Part shown: positions 1 through 9,500 of the stretch, in pieces | Position numbering within the stretch: position 1 is the first letter of the stretch | Layout: each line of letters starts with the position of its first letter | Assembly (NCBI RefSeq): GCF_004000745.1 | Contig: NZ_BILV01000047.1 | Coordinates: 1-51,494, forward strand | DNA from: Paenibacillus barengoltzii NBRC 101215 | GTDB taxonomy: Bacteria; Bacillota; Bacilli; Paenibacillales; Paenibacillaceae | Direction of reading: 5' to 3' | Length of the DNA stretch: 51,494 nucleotides | Translations under genes and position numbers: made by a program | Notes under the pieces: model-generated | What the model was told of the DNA's origin: nothing | The model's input: only the letters and a program-made list of their open reading frames with translations | The model's database searches: none

Positions 1-78
1 TTCCATCATGCCAATTCCCTCATTCTCGCGCTTGCTCAACTGCACTTTTGCATTTGGCAACGGCGGATCCACTCCCAC

Positions 79-753
79 TCACCAATCGAACGCATCCCAA
101 TCCCGCCGAATCACCTCGTACATCCGAACCCGACCTGATTCACCGCTGGAACGTGCCTTCAGCCACCCCAGCTCACACAACTGCTGTAAATATCGCACCG
201 CCGTTCGATGATTTACACCAAGTTGCGCCTCAACATCCTTCGGACGAATGGGTCTGCCTAACTGAACGGCCTGCAATAATGTTGATTTCAGCGCCAGCTT
301 GGGAAGATCCGCCTGTTGCCCAGACACCTCAAATCGGCTCAATAGCATGCGAAGCAGCATGATGCAAATTTCCGGCTGCCGTTCCACATCGTCATAGGCC
401 AGGGAAACCACCCGGTACCCCATAGCTTGCAGAAAAACCTCCCTGTTCAGCTCCCGGCTATACATTGTACGATCCATATCGCGAACATGCGGTCCAAAGC
501 CCTTCACCTCGATAATGAGCTTCACAGCCTCTGTTAACCAAGCGAAATCCGCAAAATACGGGCGCCCCCGCCAATCCGCAATCTCATACTCCGGATGAAG
601 ATGATCCAAATTCCCCCGCAAAGGCCACCATACATTACGCAAAAACAACTGCTCGCCATGCCCATGCCCTCGTTCTAAGCGGTCTTTTCGCTCACCCGTA
701 CGGCGTTTACGATGCGTGTCCAACCACAAGCGATGCGCCTGATCAAAGTCCAC
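79..753 (-). CDS. PD-(D/E)xK-like endonuclease with C-terminal winged helix
   Basis: Hypothetical protein of 224 residues. The middle part shows the pattern of a small restriction-endonuclease fold: an Asp in FADFAW (about residue 69) followed by IIEVKG (Glu82, Lys84), as in DUF559 or Vsr-like nucleases. The C-terminal 70 residues (RPKDVEAQLGVNHRTAVRYL) look like a winged helix-turn-helix, so it may bind DNA. The ORF is open up to 843, but its first 30 codons run through the rpmE terminator. I chose the GTG at 753-751 because GGGAGGGG lies about 6 bases upstream, at 762-769. Nuclease activity is inferred from the motif only; the substrate is unknown. It lies downstream of rpmE, past its terminator. 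Confidence 0.62.
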   Translation of the reverse strand: MDFDQAHRLWLDTHRKRRTGERKDRLERGHGHGEQLFLRNVWWPLRGNLDHLHPEYEIADWRGRPYFADFAWLTEAVKLIIEVKGFGPHVRDMDRTMYSRELNREVFLQAMGYRVVSLAYDDVERQPEICIMLLRMLLSRFEVSGQQADLPKLALKSTLLQAVQLGRPIRPKDVEAQLGVNHRTAVRYLQQLCELGWLKARSSGESGRVRMYEVIRRDWDAFDW

Positions 754-786
754 TGCCGTCCCCTCCCGCTCTTGAAACTTAACTTT

Positions 787-834
787 AAAAAAATAAAAAA
801 CGCCCCCGCCCATCATCAGATCGGCAGAGACGTT
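787..834 (-). terminator. rpmE terminator
   Basis: On the minus strand a 12-bp stem, AACGTCTCTGCC with GGCGGGGGCGTT (several G-U pairs), is followed directly by a T-rich run (T6-A-T7). It sits just after the rpmE stop codon and inside the unsupported N-terminal extension of the next ORF. Confidence 0.75.
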
Positions 835-866
835 CTTCGTCATTTCGCTTGTTGTGCAAGGGTATC

Positions 867-1064
867 TTAGATACCGTATTTCTTTTTGAATCTATCCACA
901 CGTCCACCAGCATCCAGGAATTTCTGCTTCCCGGTGAAGAATGGATGGCAGTTGGAGCAAATTTCAACGCGCAGGTCTTGTTTCACGGAACCCGTCTCAA
1001 ACGTGTTACCGCAAGCGCAAGTTACAGTAGTCACGTAATATTTCGGTTGAACTGCTTCTTTCAT
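867..1064 (-). CDS. rpmE: 50S ribosomal protein L31, zinc-binding type
   Basis: Large-subunit ribosomal protein L31, 65 residues, which is the usual family length. Cys16 and Cys18 (CAC) and Cys36 and Cys39 (CSNC) form the zinc site, so this is the zinc-containing RpmE form and not the zinc-free form made under zinc limitation. Start ATG at 1064 has AGGTG about 6 bases upstream. It has its own promoter (1128-1156) and terminator (787-834), so it is probably transcribed alone. In Bacillus rpmE also follows rho, which lies just upstream here beyond a radical SAM gene. Confidence 0.97.
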   Translation of the reverse strand: MKEAVQPKYYVTTVTCACGNTFETGSVKQDLRVEICSNCHPFFTGKQKFLDAGGRVDRFKKKYGI

Positions 1065-1127
1065 CTTCTTTCACCTCTTTCCGCCCTGAGCCTCAGTCGT
1101 GCCCAGAGTTATATGACACACAAACGC

Positions 1128-1156
1128 ATTATAGCACGGGGCAACCTTTCGCGCAA
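1128..1156 (-). promoter_or_regulatory. SigA promoter of rpmE
   Basis: Minus-strand TTGCGC, 17-base spacer, TATAAT. The -10 is perfect and transcription would start about 60 bases before the rpmE start codon. Confidence 0.75.
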
Positions 1157-1165
1157 TTGCCTGTT

Positions 1166-2434
1166 TTATCCTCGTACCTTAACCCGAGCCAATTCCGCCG
1201 GCGGCACATGCGTATACGATCCGATGACCACGTCTGGCAGCTCCTCCTGAAAAATCTCAATTGCCTGCTTCATCCCAAGTATCTCCCCTTTGGCCTTCGG
1301 AATCAATTCCAGGTAGCTTTCCGGGTCAATATTCAGGTTGCGCAATTGAATCAACTTCAGCTTGGTACGGCGGCAGAAGTCGATCATCGCTTCGATTTCT
1401 TCCTCCCGGTCCGTAACACCAGGGAAAATCAAATAGTTGATCGAAGTATACACCCCTTGATCCGCCGCATACTTCAACGATTTCTCCACATTCGCAAGCG
1501 TATAGCCACGCGGTCTGTAATAAGCGTTGTAATGATCGTCCAGCGCGCTGATCGTGCTGACCCGCATCAGATCCAAACCGGCATCCACAATCCCGCGGAT
1601 ATGATCCGTGAGCCCCGCGTTAGTGTTGATATTAATATACCCCATATCCGTCTGGCGCCGCACTTCACGTATCGCCTCAATAATCAGCTTGGCCTGGGTA
1701 GACGGTTCTCCTTCACAACCCTGGCCGAAGCTGATAATCGACTCCGGCGTCTTCAGATGCTCCAGCATCACTTCCACCAGCTCTTCGACACGCGGGCGGA
1801 AGTTCATCCGCGTCTGCGGGGAGACAAATCCGCTGTCATCCGGTTGTTCAGAAATGCAGCCGAAGCAGCCCGCATTACAAGAATAGGAAACGGGAACGGC
1901 CCCTTCCCAGCGATTCAAAAACGTATTGGATGCGGTCAGGCACTCATAACCTAACGCACAATTCGATAAATGTTCGTACAGCCGATTCTCTGGATAACGG
2001 GAGGTGTAGGCTTTCACCTGACTTTTGAGTTCAAGAGGATCACAATTGAGCGGATTCCACTTCTCGGGATCATCCGACAGGCGCGCGGTCACGTAAAACT
2101 GACCGTCCTTCCAAACCACCGCAGAATACCCGAACAAAGGCAGCTTATAATCTTTGTCCGTCTTCACATACCCCGGCAAACAAAGACGGGTATAGCCTTG
2201 CGGGAGCAGAGCGCCGACCGCCTGAACATTCCCAGGGAGCGGCTTCATTTCGCCCGTTTCCAGGTCCATTCCGATTGGCCGGGTGGACGGCAAGCCCACC
2301 AACGTCGCCCCTTCAGGAAGCGGAATCAGCTCATCCTCCATAATCTCTACGATCATATCCGCACTGCGAGCTAAGCCGTACAGCGACGGATGATCATAGA
2401 CCTGTCCTTGTTCATCTGCATACACTAAGTACAT
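1166..2434 (-). CDS. Radical SAM protein
   Basis: Predicted radical S-adenosylmethionine enzyme of 422 residues. Cys186, Cys190 and Cys193 (CNAGCFGC) form the CxxxCxxC motif that binds the 4Fe-4S cluster, followed by a region compatible with the usual barrel (FGQGCEGEPS). About 180 residues precede the motif, which is longer than in many family members. The ATG at 2434 was chosen over the ORF start at 2470 because AAAGAGGAG lies a few bases upstream. It begins 59 bases after the rho stop codon with no clear terminator between, so it may be read through from rho. Substrate and product are unknown. Confidence 0.85.
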   Translation of the reverse strand: MYLVYADEQGQVYDHPSLYGLARSADMIVEIMEDELIPLPEGATLVGLPSTRPIGMDLETGEMKPLPGNVQAVGALLPQGYTRLCLPGYVKTDKDYKLPLFGYSAVVWKDGQFYVTARLSDDPEKWNPLNCDPLELKSQVKAYTSRYPENRLYEHLSNCALGYECLTASNTFLNRWEGAVPVSYSCNAGCFGCISEQPDDSGFVSPQTRMNFRPRVEELVEVMLEHLKTPESIISFGQGCEGEPSTQAKLIIEAIREVRRQTDMGYININTNAGLTDHIRGIVDAGLDLMRVSTISALDDHYNAYYRPRGYTLANVEKSLKYAADQGVYTSINYLIFPGVTDREEEIEAMIDFCRRTKLKLIQLRNLNIDPESYLELIPKAKGEILGMKQAIEIFQEELPDVVIGSYTHVPPAELARVKVRG

Positions 2435-2493
2435 GTTGTTCTCCTCTTTGTATTCATCGCGGGAAGCCAAGCAAGCCCCCCCGAGAGATCTCT

Positions 2494-3855
2494 TTAAACC
2501 GTAGTATTTTGCGTAGTGCCAGCGCCCGTAGAAGCCGAACTCGACCGCGAGGAAGTAGAGCCCGACCGCACCGGACGACGTGCACCGCCATTGCTGCCGC
2601 CCGAATTGTTCCCGGAAACATCAAAAGAAGCCAGGAATTCGGCATTCGTCTTGCATTCGCGCAGCTTTTTGAGGAAGCCTTCCACAAAGTCGTAAGAGTC
2701 GTTCATGTTCTTCCGGATCGACCAGATCGTATCCAGCTCTTCTTTGCTCAGGAGCACTTCCTCACGCCGTGTACCGGAGCGGCGAATATCGATTGCCGGG
2801 AAGATCCGGCGTTCCGCCAATTTCCGGTCCAGGTGCAGCTCCATATTCCCCGTACCTTTAAATTCTTCATAAATAATATCGTCCATCCGCGAACCGGTAT
2901 CCACCAAAGCCGTTGCCAAAATCGTCAAGCTGCCGCCCTCTTCCACATTCCGGGCTGAGCCAAAGAACCGCTTCGGACGATGGAACGCAGCCGGATCAAT
3001 CCCCCCGCTGAGCGTACGCCCTGACGGCGGAACCACCAAGTTATAGGCACGTGCAAGACGCGTAATGCTATCAAGCAAAATCACAACGTCCTTCTTGTGC
3101 TCCACCAGCCGTAAAGCGCGCTGCAGCACAAGCTCCGCCACCTTGATATGGTTCTCCGGCAGCTCGTCAAACGTAGAAGCGATCACTTCGCCTTTGACCG
3201 AACGCTGCATATCGGTAACCTCTTCCGGACGTTCGTCGATCAACAGTACGAATAACTCAATGTCGGGATTGTTGGTGGAGATGCTGTTGGCAATTTCCTT
3301 CAGCAGCAAAGTCTTCCCTGCTTTAGGCGGTGCCACGATCAAACCGCGTTGGCCGAGTCCGACCGGGGCAAGCAAATCCATAATGCGGGTGGATAAATGA
3401 TTTGGGGAAGTTTCAAGCACCAATTTGGTCTGCGGATAGAGTGGAGTCAGCGCTGGAAAATGCAGACGTTCCGCCGCAATGGCCGGGTTCTCACCGTTGA
3501 CGGCGTTGACTTGCAGGAGGCCGAAATATCTCTCATTTTCCTTCGGTGTACGGCACTTCCCGGAGACCAGGTCTCCGGTGCGCAGATCAAACTTGCGGAT
3601 TTGCGATGCGGAAATGTAAATATCCTCCGTGCTGGGCAGATAATTGATCGGTCTGAGGAAACCGTACCCTTCCGGCAAAATCTCGAGCACGCCTTCCATA
3701 AACATCAGACCGCTTTGTTCAGCCTGTGCCCTTAAAATAGCAAAAATCAATTCTTTCTTCTTTAATTGGCCGTAATAAGGGATCTGATATTGCTTTGCCA
3801 GCTTGTACAGCTCGGTAAGCTTCATCCCTTCCAAATCGGCGATTTGAAGATCCAT
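2494..3855 (-). CDS. rho: Transcription termination factor Rho
   Basis: Hexameric RNA-dependent ATPase that ends transcription at Rho-dependent sites. Residues 1-45 are the Rho N-terminal helical domain, about 50-115 the RNA-binding cold-shock-like domain (GYGFLRP at 63-69), and the rest the RecA-like ATPase with Walker A APPKAGKT (175-182) and [10 protein letters not shown] (Walker B region, about 205). At 453 residues it is about 30 longer than the usual 420-430: the last 40 residues are a Ser/Gly/Arg/Thr-rich tail that looks disordered. Start ATG has AGGTGG about 10 bases upstream. murA lies upstream, as in Bacillus. Confidence 0.97.
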   Translation of the reverse strand: MDLQIADLEGMKLTELYKLAKQYQIPYYGQLKKKELIFAILRAQAEQSGLMFMEGVLEILPEGYGFLRPINYLPSTEDIYISASQIRKFDLRTGDLVSGKCRTPKENERYFGLLQVNAVNGENPAIAAERLHFPALTPLYPQTKLVLETSPNHLSTRIMDLLAPVGLGQRGLIVAPPKAGKTLLLKEIANSISTNNPDIELFVLLIDERPEEVTDMQRSVKGEVIASTFDELPENHIKVAELVLQRALRLVEHKKDVVILLDSITRLARAYNLVVPPSGRTLSGGIDPAAFHRPKRFFGSARNVEEGGSLTILATALVDTGSRMDDIIYEEFKGTGNMELHLDRKLAERRIFPAIDIRRSGTRREEVLLSKEELDTIWSIRKNMNDSYDFVEGFLKKLRECKTNAEFLASFDVSGNNSGGSNGGARRPVRSGSTSSRSSSASTGAGTTQNTTV

Positions 3856-3968
3856 ATTAAAATAACCACCTATTCAATTTTTATTGAAAACTATGAAGTA
3901 TGGCGTAATGATAGACTTACTCGCCTATTATGCCCTATCCTTGGCAACTTATGCGCAAAAACGGAAAG

Positions 3969-5225
3969 TTATTCTTCCATCTCCCGCCATACATCTGCAC
4001 CCAATGCCCGTAAGTTGGGCACCAGATGGTCATATCCTCGGTCAATTAACTCCACGCCAAAGACTTCTGTCGTACCTTCCGGCACCGTAAGTCCAGCTAC
4101 AACCAGCGCGGCCCCGGCGCGCAAATCCGCCGCCTTCACTTTCGCCGCATTCAGCGGTCCGCCTTCGATGATAGCAGAACGGCCTTCGACGCGGATTTTC
4201 GCGCCCATCCGTACCAGCTCCGGCACGTGCTTAAATCGATTGCTGTAGACAAAATCGCTCAGCACGCTGACCCCTTTCGCCTGCGTCAACAAACTGGTCA
4301 TCGGCGATTGAATATCCGTCGGAAACCCCGGGTAGACTAATGCCTTGACATCAACATGTTGGTATTCTGGTTGTCCAATCACTCGAATGCTTTCATCGAG
4401 CTCTTCCACATGAGCACCCATTTCCAGCAGCTTGGCCGTCAACGCCTCCAGATGTTTCGGAATCACGCCGTCGATCAAGACATCGCCGCGGGTTGCTGCA
4501 GCAGCAATCATGTAAGTCCCGGCTTGGATCCGGTCAGGAATGATAGAATGACGGCAGCCTTTCAGCTCCGTAACGCCTTCGATTCGGATCGTCTCCGTAC
4601 CAGCCCCTTTAATTACTGCACCCATGGAGTTTAACAAAGTGGCCACATCTATAATTTCAGGCTCTTTCGCCGCATTTTCGATAATTGTAGCGCCTTTGGC
4701 TCTTGTGGCCGCCAGCATAATGTTAATGGTTGCTCCAACGCTGCTGACATCCAGGTATACTTTCGCCCCGCGCAGCTCTTTCGCATGCAAATGAATCGCG
4801 CCGTGTTCATTCGTCACGGTCGCCCCTAAAGCTTCAAATCCTTTGATATGTTGATCAATTGGACGAGGTTCAAAGTTGCAACCCCCCGGCAAACCGATGG
4901 TCGCTTCTTTGAAGCGTCCTAGCAAAGCCCCCATCATATAATAGGAAGCTCGCAGCTTCTTTACCGGCCCGTTGGGCATCGGAATGGAACGAATATGGGT
5001 GGGATCGATACGCATCTGATTGCCATCCCACAGGACGCGGGCACCCAGTTCCTCCAAAATCTCCGAGTATACCGCCACGTCACTTAATATCGGCAAGTTA
5101 TCCAGAACCACCTCGGATTCTGCCAAGATCGCAGCTGGAATCAACGCTATCGCGCTGTTTTTGGCGCCGCTGATCGAAACGCTTCCGCGCAGCGGACGTC
5201 CGCCACGAATCATTAATTTCTCCAT
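3969..5225 (-). CDS. murA: UDP-N-acetylglucosamine 1-carboxyvinyltransferase
   Basis: Catalyses the first committed step of peptidoglycan synthesis, transfer of enolpyruvate from PEP to UDP-GlcNAc in the cytoplasm. The 418-residue length is normal. Lys22-Asn23 (SGAKNS) and catalytic Cys116 in [10 protein letters not shown] are present, so it should be fosfomycin-sensitive in principle. Its place between fba and rho corresponds to the second Bacillus copy (murAB/murZ), which suggests another murA elsewhere in the genome. A GGGGGATCC element precedes the ATG. About 200 bases with two hairpins separate it from fba. Confidence 0.96.
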   Translation of the reverse strand: MEKLMIRGGRPLRGSVSISGAKNSAIALIPAAILAESEVVLDNLPILSDVAVYSEILEELGARVLWDGNQMRIDPTHIRSIPMPNGPVKKLRASYYMMGALLGRFKEATIGLPGGCNFEPRPIDQHIKGFEALGATVTNEHGAIHLHAKELRGAKVYLDVSSVGATINIMLAATRAKGATIIENAAKEPEIIDVATLLNSMGAVIKGAGTETIRIEGVTELKGCRHSIIPDRIQAGTYMIAAAATRGDVLIDGVIPKHLEALTAKLLEMGAHVEELDESIRVIGQPEYQHVDVKALVYPGFPTDIQSPMTSLLTQAKGVSVLSDFVYSNRFKHVPELVRMGAKIRVEGRSAIIEGGPLNAAKVKAADLRAGAALVVAGLTVPEGTTEVFGVELIDRGYDHLVPNLRALGADVWREMEE

Positions 5226-5295
5226 AAGTCCAGGATCCCCCTACGTATTTGCGTCGGTACACAAGCCCATGATTTTTAGCGGCAGAAATGGAAAG

Positions 5296-5406
5296 ACACC
5301 GTCTAGGCGGTGTGCTCTCCAAGTCACCTTATTCAGCTGAACGGTCCAATCCCTTGTCCGTCCTAAAGTTTGCGCCGCAACCCGCCTAAGACAGGAGTAC
5401 GGCGCA
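5296..5406. other. Two hairpins between fba and murA
   Basis: The fba-murA gap holds two inverted repeats: TGCGCCG (5371-5377) with CGGCGCA (5400-5406), and ACACCG (5296-5301) with CGGTGT (5308-5313). Neither is followed by a good T-run on the minus strand. They may end fba transcription weakly or shape the murA leader; no known riboswitch motif was recognised. Confidence 0.35.
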
Positions 5407-5424
5407 CACGCTTGATGTTGATTC

Positions 5425-6288
5425 TTAAGCTTTGTTGTTGGAGCCGAATTCACGGATTTTTCCAACAACCGTGGCTTTGATCGCGTCACGGCCAGGAACG
5501 ATGTATTTACGAGGATCGTATACATCCGGTTTCGCAGCCAATACTTCGCGAACAGCCTTCGTAAACGCGATTTGGTTCTCCGTGTTTACGTTGATTTTGG
5601 AAGTACCGAGCGAGATCGCTTTAGCGATATCATGCGTTGGAATGCCTGTCCCACCGTGAAGAACGAGCGGGATTTTAACAGCATCGCGGATTTCTTCCAT
5701 TTCTTTAAAGCCCAGGTTAGGTTCACCTTTGTAAGGACCATGAACGGAACCCAACGCAGGAGCCAGCGTATCGATGCCAGTTTCGTTAACGATACGGACG
5801 CACTCGTCCAGTTTAGCGTATTGAATACCGCCAACAACGTCATCTTCTTGACCGCCGACAGTACCTACTTCGGCTTCAACCGAAACGCCTTTGGCATGTG
5901 CGTATTCAACCACTTTCTTCGTCATGGCAATGTTCTCATCAATTGGATGATGGGAGCCGTCGATCATAACGGAAGTAAAGCCAGCGTCAATCGCCTCTTT
6001 ACATTTATCAAAGCTCGAACCGTGGTCGAGGTGAATCGCAACAGGTACAGTGATTTTCATGTCATGCAGCAAGCCTTCCACCATTTTAACAACGGTGTAG
6101 AAACCGCCCATGTGACGTGCAGCACCTTCGGAAACGCCCAGAATGACCGGGGATTTCTCTTCTTCTGCTGCAGCAAGAATGGCTTGGGTCCATTCCAGGT
6201 TATTGATGTTGTACTGGCCTACGGCATATTTGCCGGCAAGGGCTTTGTTCAACATATCTGTCATCGATACTAATGGCATGGGTTTCAA
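5425..6288 (-). CDS. fba: Class II fructose-1,6-bisphosphate aldolase
   Basis: Zinc-dependent glycolytic and gluconeogenic aldolase that splits fructose 1,6-bisphosphate into dihydroxyacetone phosphate and glyceraldehyde 3-phosphate. 287 residues, the usual length of the Bacillus FbaA group. HLDHGSSF supplies zinc and active-site ligands, and [11 protein letters not shown] and VLHGGTGIP are the later conserved metal and phosphate-binding stretches. ATG at 6288 has AGGAGG at good distance. Its promoter is just upstream; spo0F, its Bacillus neighbour, is displaced by the large S-layer-type gene and TetR gene. Confidence 0.97.
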   Translation of the reverse strand: MKPMPLVSMTDMLNKALAGKYAVGQYNINNLEWTQAILAAAEEEKSPVILGVSEGAARHMGGFYTVVKMVEGLLHDMKITVPVAIHLDHGSSFDKCKEAIDAGFTSVMIDGSHHPIDENIAMTKKVVEYAHAKGVSVEAEVGTVGGQEDDVVGGIQYAKLDECVRIVNETGIDTLAPALGSVHGPYKGEPNLGFKEMEEIRDAVKIPLVLHGGTGIPTHDIAKAISLGTSKINVNTENQIAFTKAVREVLAAKPDVYDPRKYIVPGRDAIKATVVGKIREFGSNNKA

Positions 6289-6342
6289 TCCTCCTAAGGA
6301 TGTGGGATATTATCTTTTTAGCCGACATTCACACACTTTTTT

Positions 6343-6348
6343 ATTATA
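6343..6348 (-). promoter_or_regulatory. fba promoter, extended -10
   Basis: Minus-strand TGGTATAAT gives a perfect -10 with a TGn extension; the -35 region is weak. The start site would lie about 50 bases before the fba start codon. Confidence 0.55.
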
Positions 6349-6445
6349 CCACAACCTTGCAAAAATACTATTCATGCTTTCCTTTCATTTGTGAACGCCT
6401 TGTGTTGTACTGACGAAAACCCCGTTTTTGCAAAATTCCCATATA

Positions 6446-6490
6446 AAGAAAAAAGAGCTTCTCCCCTGGCTAACCCAGTTGGAGAAGCTC
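6446..6490 (-). terminator. Terminator of the S-layer-type protein gene
   Basis: Perfect 10-bp stem GAGCTTCTCC with GGAGAAGCTC, then TTTTTTCTTT on the minus strand, 26 bases past the stop codon at 6517. Confidence 0.9.
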
Positions 6491-6516
6491 CTGTAATCCT
6501 GAATCATCGTACGATC

Positions 6517-9500
6517 TTACGGATTGATGAATTGCATCGCCTGCAACATCCGCTTCAGCAGGGCAGCGCTTTGTGCGCGGGTCGCATGTTCCCGGGGACC
6601 AAACGTCGTCTCACTCAAACCGTGGATGATGGAGGCTCCCGTCAGTCCATCCACCGCTGCGTCCGCCCATGGCGCGATGTCTGCTGCGTCGTCGAACGTT
6701 TTCGACGTCCCGTTGGCAGTAGGCGCAGATCCCGCGTACTCCATCGCCCTGACGAGCATGACCGCCATCTGTTCACGGGTTATGAGTTGCGCCGGACGGA
6801 ACGTCCCGTCCTCGAAGCCGTCAATCAGCTGCGCCTCATTTGCCGCCCGGACAGCTCCTTCATACCATGTACCCGGCGTCACGTCCCGGAAAGGCGTCGC
6901 TCCGTTCGGTTCATCGTCCAGCCCTAGGGCCCGCACGAGCATGGCGGCAAATTCAGCACGGCTGATGTTATCGTCCGGTACAAACCGGTCCCGACCTCTT
7001 CCTTCAACCAGCAGCTTGTTCGCCATCAGGACGATATCCTCTTTCGCCCAATGCCCATTCACATCCGCAAACGATTGATCCGATGCGATCACCGTATACG
7101 CACCGTCGTAAGGCGAACGGATCGTCACTAGACCGTCGTTGCTGAAAACGGAAGGGGCGAACCGAAGGTGCCCGTGATTGTCGATGCGTACAGCTGTCGC
7201 TTGATCCGGATTGGCAGGTTCGGGCAGAACGGCCGTCAAGGTTGCGTATGTTCGGCCCCAATCCACGCTGCTACCGTCATGGTCCTCCAGCGAATAAACG
7301 ACCGGTTGAGGGAGCAGCTGCTCCCCACCGACACTAGCAATTGCTCCGTTCGCGGTATCACTGAGGGAACCGACTGCCGCAGCGATCCCAAAGGTTACGG
7401 TTGCCTCCTTTGGAACGCCCTGCAGGACGTGGAGCGGAAGGCGCAGCCTATTTCCATTGACGCTCCATTCCAACCAGGCGTCCTGATGAAGCTCTACCGC
7501 ATGCAGCAGCGGGGCGGCCGGAAGGTCCATTTTGACCGCCTCTCCAATGTCTTGTGCTTCGATCCGAATATAGTCCGGCTGAACTGTCAACGCTTCGGAC
7601 AATTGCCCCCCCGTCGGGAAAATCCGAGTTATACGTTGCCCGTCGGACGATTCGTACGATGCGTCGACCCGTTTGACCTCGCCGTTGATTTTGATGATCA
7701 CCTGATGGAACGCCGCAGACCCGCCTCCCGTTCCCGAGTACCCCGAATTTCCGGAACCCCCAGAACCACCAGAGCCACTAGAGCCGCCGGATCCAGCAGG
7801 AGCGGTGACCGTCACCGTGCGTGTCACTTCCGAGGCGGCGTTGCCGGACGGATCCGCCACATTGTAACGGAGCGTATACTCGCCCGCCCTGTTTGTATCT
7901 ACGGCTCCGGTCACGACAATAAGATGGGTGACGTCGCCGTAATAGGCATCGGTCGCTTGCGCTCCGGGATCGGTAAACACTGCGCCAAACGGCACACTCA
8001 TCACGGGATCGCCGACCAATGTGAGAACTGGAGGCTGCGTATCCTTCACATAGACCGTACGCGTCACAGTCACAGCCGCATTGCCTTCGGTATCGGAAAC
8101 GTCATAGGCAAGCGTATAAGTGCCAAGTGTCGAGGTATCCACTGTTCCCGTTACCACGATCGATGCGGTGAGGTCACCGTCCTGCAGATCCTGCGCCGTT
8201 GCTCCGGGATCGATAAACAGGCTGTTCGCTTCCACCGTCATCGGATTCGGTCCGTTCAAATCAATCGTCGGCTCACCTCCGTCGTACACGTACACATCGC
8301 GAGTGACTGTCGCGGTATTCCCTGCATGGTCCGTGACCGTATATTGGACCGGATAATGACCGAGTTGCGTCGTGTCCACGACGCCCGTAATTGCGATGGA
8401 CGAATCGGGAATCTCCCCGTCAATCGCATCGGTTGCCACCGCCCCCGGTTCCACATACGCCCCCCCTTGCGGGATGTTCATCGGATTGCTGCCATTGAGC
8501 ACAAGCTCTGGCTCTGTGTTGTCTAGTACAAACACGTTCGATACGGCGTCAGCGACATTCCCAGCTAGATCTTGCGCGCGGACATGCAAGTACCAGTCGC
8601 CGTCTCCGCTTGTCTTCTGCAACATATCGCCGCTCGCAAAAGCAGTCCAGCCGCTCGCGGGAACAGCCGTGCTTTGCGTCCAGGCGTATTGCAGGGAGTC
8701 GGCGTCAACACCACTCCCCGAATCATTCACGGTCACGATGCTTTCCGCCGTTTTCGCAGGCGTCTTTTTGCCGTTCGGATCAAATTGAACGTTGGGAGGC
8801 ACAGCGTCCCTCTGCACGGTGATCGTATATGTCCGAGGCGGTTTCAAATACGGTTCCACCCGAACAGGGATGACCGTCGTCGCTCCCGAGAGGCTTACGG
8901 TCGCCGTGCTGCCGCTCGCTATTGGCTGGTTGTCGACATATAGCTGGGCGTAAGTCGAGTCGGCGAGCGTTGCCTTGATATGCACGCTCGATACCAACAG
9001 GTCGTCGAAGGTATAATCGGTGACCGAAGGAGAGAACGCGGGGTCGATATCGCCTTCCTGCACCGTCAGGTCGCTCAGAAGGTCATTGCCCGGCACGTCC
9101 GTTTGACCATAATCTTTGTCATCTCCCGAGTCGATCCCCCAGGCGATGACGGTGCCGTCTGACTTCAGCGCCAGCGAAACGGTTCCGCCCGCCGAGATTG
9201 CCACCACATCAGAGAGTCCGGCCGGCACGTTCGTTTGATTATAAATATCACTTCCCCAGGCAACGACAGTGCCGTCTGACTTCAACGCCAGCGAATGCAT
9301 TGCGCCTGCGGAGATCGCCACCACATCAGAGAGACCCGGCGGCACGTCCGATTGACCGAAAGAATTATCCCCCCAGGCTTTGACGGTACCGTCTGACTTC
9401 AGCGCCAGCGAATGCAAGGATCCCGCCGAGATCGCCACCACGGCCCCCGGCGCCTTAAGATCGTCCGGCACCTCTCTTTGACCAGCTCCATTACTTCCCC

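Noticed and set aside
5098..5525. Small minus-strand open frames between fba and murA
   Set aside because: They overlap both genes in other frames and have no ribosome sites.
7168..8526. 452-codon open frame on the plus strand
   Set aside because: Antisense to the S-layer-homology gene, Arg/His/Cys-rich and without start signals.
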